Shown here in pieces: positions 63,692 to 64,000 of a DNA stretch of 64,000 nt (positions within the stretch are counted from its first letter, which is position 1; every line of letters starts with the position of its first letter). The stretch is from NCBI RefSeq assembly GCF_002968285.2, contig NZ_CP134400.1:682001-746000 (forward strand), written 5' to 3'. The notes under the pieces are model-generated. The model was not told the origin of the DNA. It did not search any database and was given only the letters and a program-made list of their open reading frames with translations. The DNA is from Mycobacterium sp. ITM-2016-00318. Lineage in GTDB: Bacteria > Actinomycetota > Actinomycetes > Mycobacteriales > Mycobacteriaceae. Position numbers and translations under genes: made by a program.

Positions 63692-64000
63692 CTAGGGGGC
63701 GGGTACCGCGCCGCAGCCAACGCCGGGAAGGCAGCCCGCTGCGCCCCCGGGACCTGCTGTGCCCGCGGGACCGCCGGGAATGCCTCCGGTTGCTCCTTCT
63801 GGTCCTGCCGCGCCTGCCGCGCCGCCAGGCACCGCGGCCGCGGCACCTTCAGGTCCTGCCGCGCCGACGGGACCACCCGGGATTGCGCCCGCCGCGCCTC
63901 CTGGTCCGGCCACGCCACCGGGAACGGCGACTGCGGGAGCGCCAGGCGCAACCGCGCAACCGGTGCCAGCGGGGTCGTAACATCCGGACGGGCCGCCCGC
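63692..64000 (-). CDS. Gly/Ala/Pro-rich protein, C-terminal part (runs off the window)
   Basis: The minus-strand frame is open from the window edge to a TAG at 63692. It encodes a Cys-containing stretch (PSGCYDPAGTGCAVAPG), then AGPGG/IPGGP/AAGPEG collagen-like units, ending GCLPGVGCGAVPAP. Paired cysteines and a regular end make it more believable than the overlapping + frame (63759-63980), which reads as Pro/Ala repeats. It is probably a secreted protein. Which strand codes cannot be settled here. Confidence 0.45.
   Translation of the reverse strand, partial: AGGPSGCYDPAGTGCAVAPGAPAVAVPGGVAGPGGAAGAIPGGPVGAAGPEGAAAAVPGGAAGAAGPEGATGGIPGGPAGTAGPGGAAGCLPGVGCGAVPAP

Noticed and set aside
63759..63980. 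Plus-strand Pro/Ala-rich frame at the window end
   Set aside because: It is the complement of a minus-strand frame with paired cysteines and a regular end; the minus strand was preferred, though not proven.

Overview
The window is high-GC actinobacterial DNA and almost certainly comes from a mycobacterium of the rapidly growing (Mycolicibacterium) type. The first 13.5 kb keeps the mycobacterial order menD - membrane protein - mgtA - menG - menJ - grcC1 - htpX - gpsA - yajQ - tRNA-Tyr. Elsewhere there are an antigen-85 mycolyltransferase, a WS/DGAT acyltransferase, the Mce ATPase Mkl, a DesA3-like desaturase, a mycobacterial SodC lipoprotein, a cutinase and several FadD/FadE proteins.

Layout. 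(1) 1-13.6 kb: menaquinone and isoprenoid chromosome core, with an antigen-85 paralogue, an HSL-type esterase, an orphan type VII secretion-like protein and two tandem paralogous lipoproteins. (2) 13.6-28.0 kb: an accessory region inserted at the 3' end of the tRNA-Tyr gene. The 3' half of that tRNA is repeated at about 24.93 kb and 27.99 kb, so the region reads as two tandem islands of 11.4 and 3.1 kb. No integrase was seen. The islands hold a membrane acyltransferase, a GAF-ANTAR regulator, several small membrane proteins and a DUF3556 protein. Between these lie decayed genes: a DUF1214 tail, two relics of a TPR/LuxR-type ATPase regulator (one with a pure TAC repeat), a frameshifted patatin and a frameshifted FadE10-like dehydrogenase. 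(3) 28.7-45.9 kb: lipid-metabolism and stress genes, including a second GAF-ANTAR protein, a SnoaL-like protein, a desaturase, an acuI-hotdog dehydratase-fadD operon, a truncated fadD, mkl, a secretory lipase, sodC, and an alpha/beta hydrolase next to a WS/DGAT acyltransferase. (4) 46.2-48.2 kb: a thiocyanate hydrolase/nitrile hydratase-type cluster (fused beta-alpha subunit, gamma subunit, small activator). (5) 48.3-64 kb: EamA transporter, SDR, DUF4239, AlsS-like TPP enzyme, deazaflavin-type reductase, Tat-exported DUF1906 protein, cutinase, a large flippase-like protein with a degenerate kinase domain, a LipJ-like hydrolase-cyclase, a GOLPH3-like protein, a broken and partly inverted GGDEF gene, an aldehyde dehydrogenase, and a Pro-rich repeat membrane protein.

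How the genes work together. MenD, MenG and MenJ act at the early, methylation and side-chain-saturation steps of menaquinone synthesis, and GrcC1 is a candidate prenyl-chain synthase for the tail. menJ and grcC1 diverge from a 21-bp gap that looks like a shared leaderless promoter. The acuI-hotdog-fadD operon encodes activation, hydration and reduction of a short acyl-CoA. The thiocyanate hydrolase-like cluster would release ammonia and carbonyl sulfide from thiocyanate, or hydrate a nitrile.

Limits. Families were recognised by eye from translated sequence and motifs, without searches. Starts, frameshifts and relic boundaries are readings of this one sequence, so a sequencing error cannot be told apart from a real mutation.
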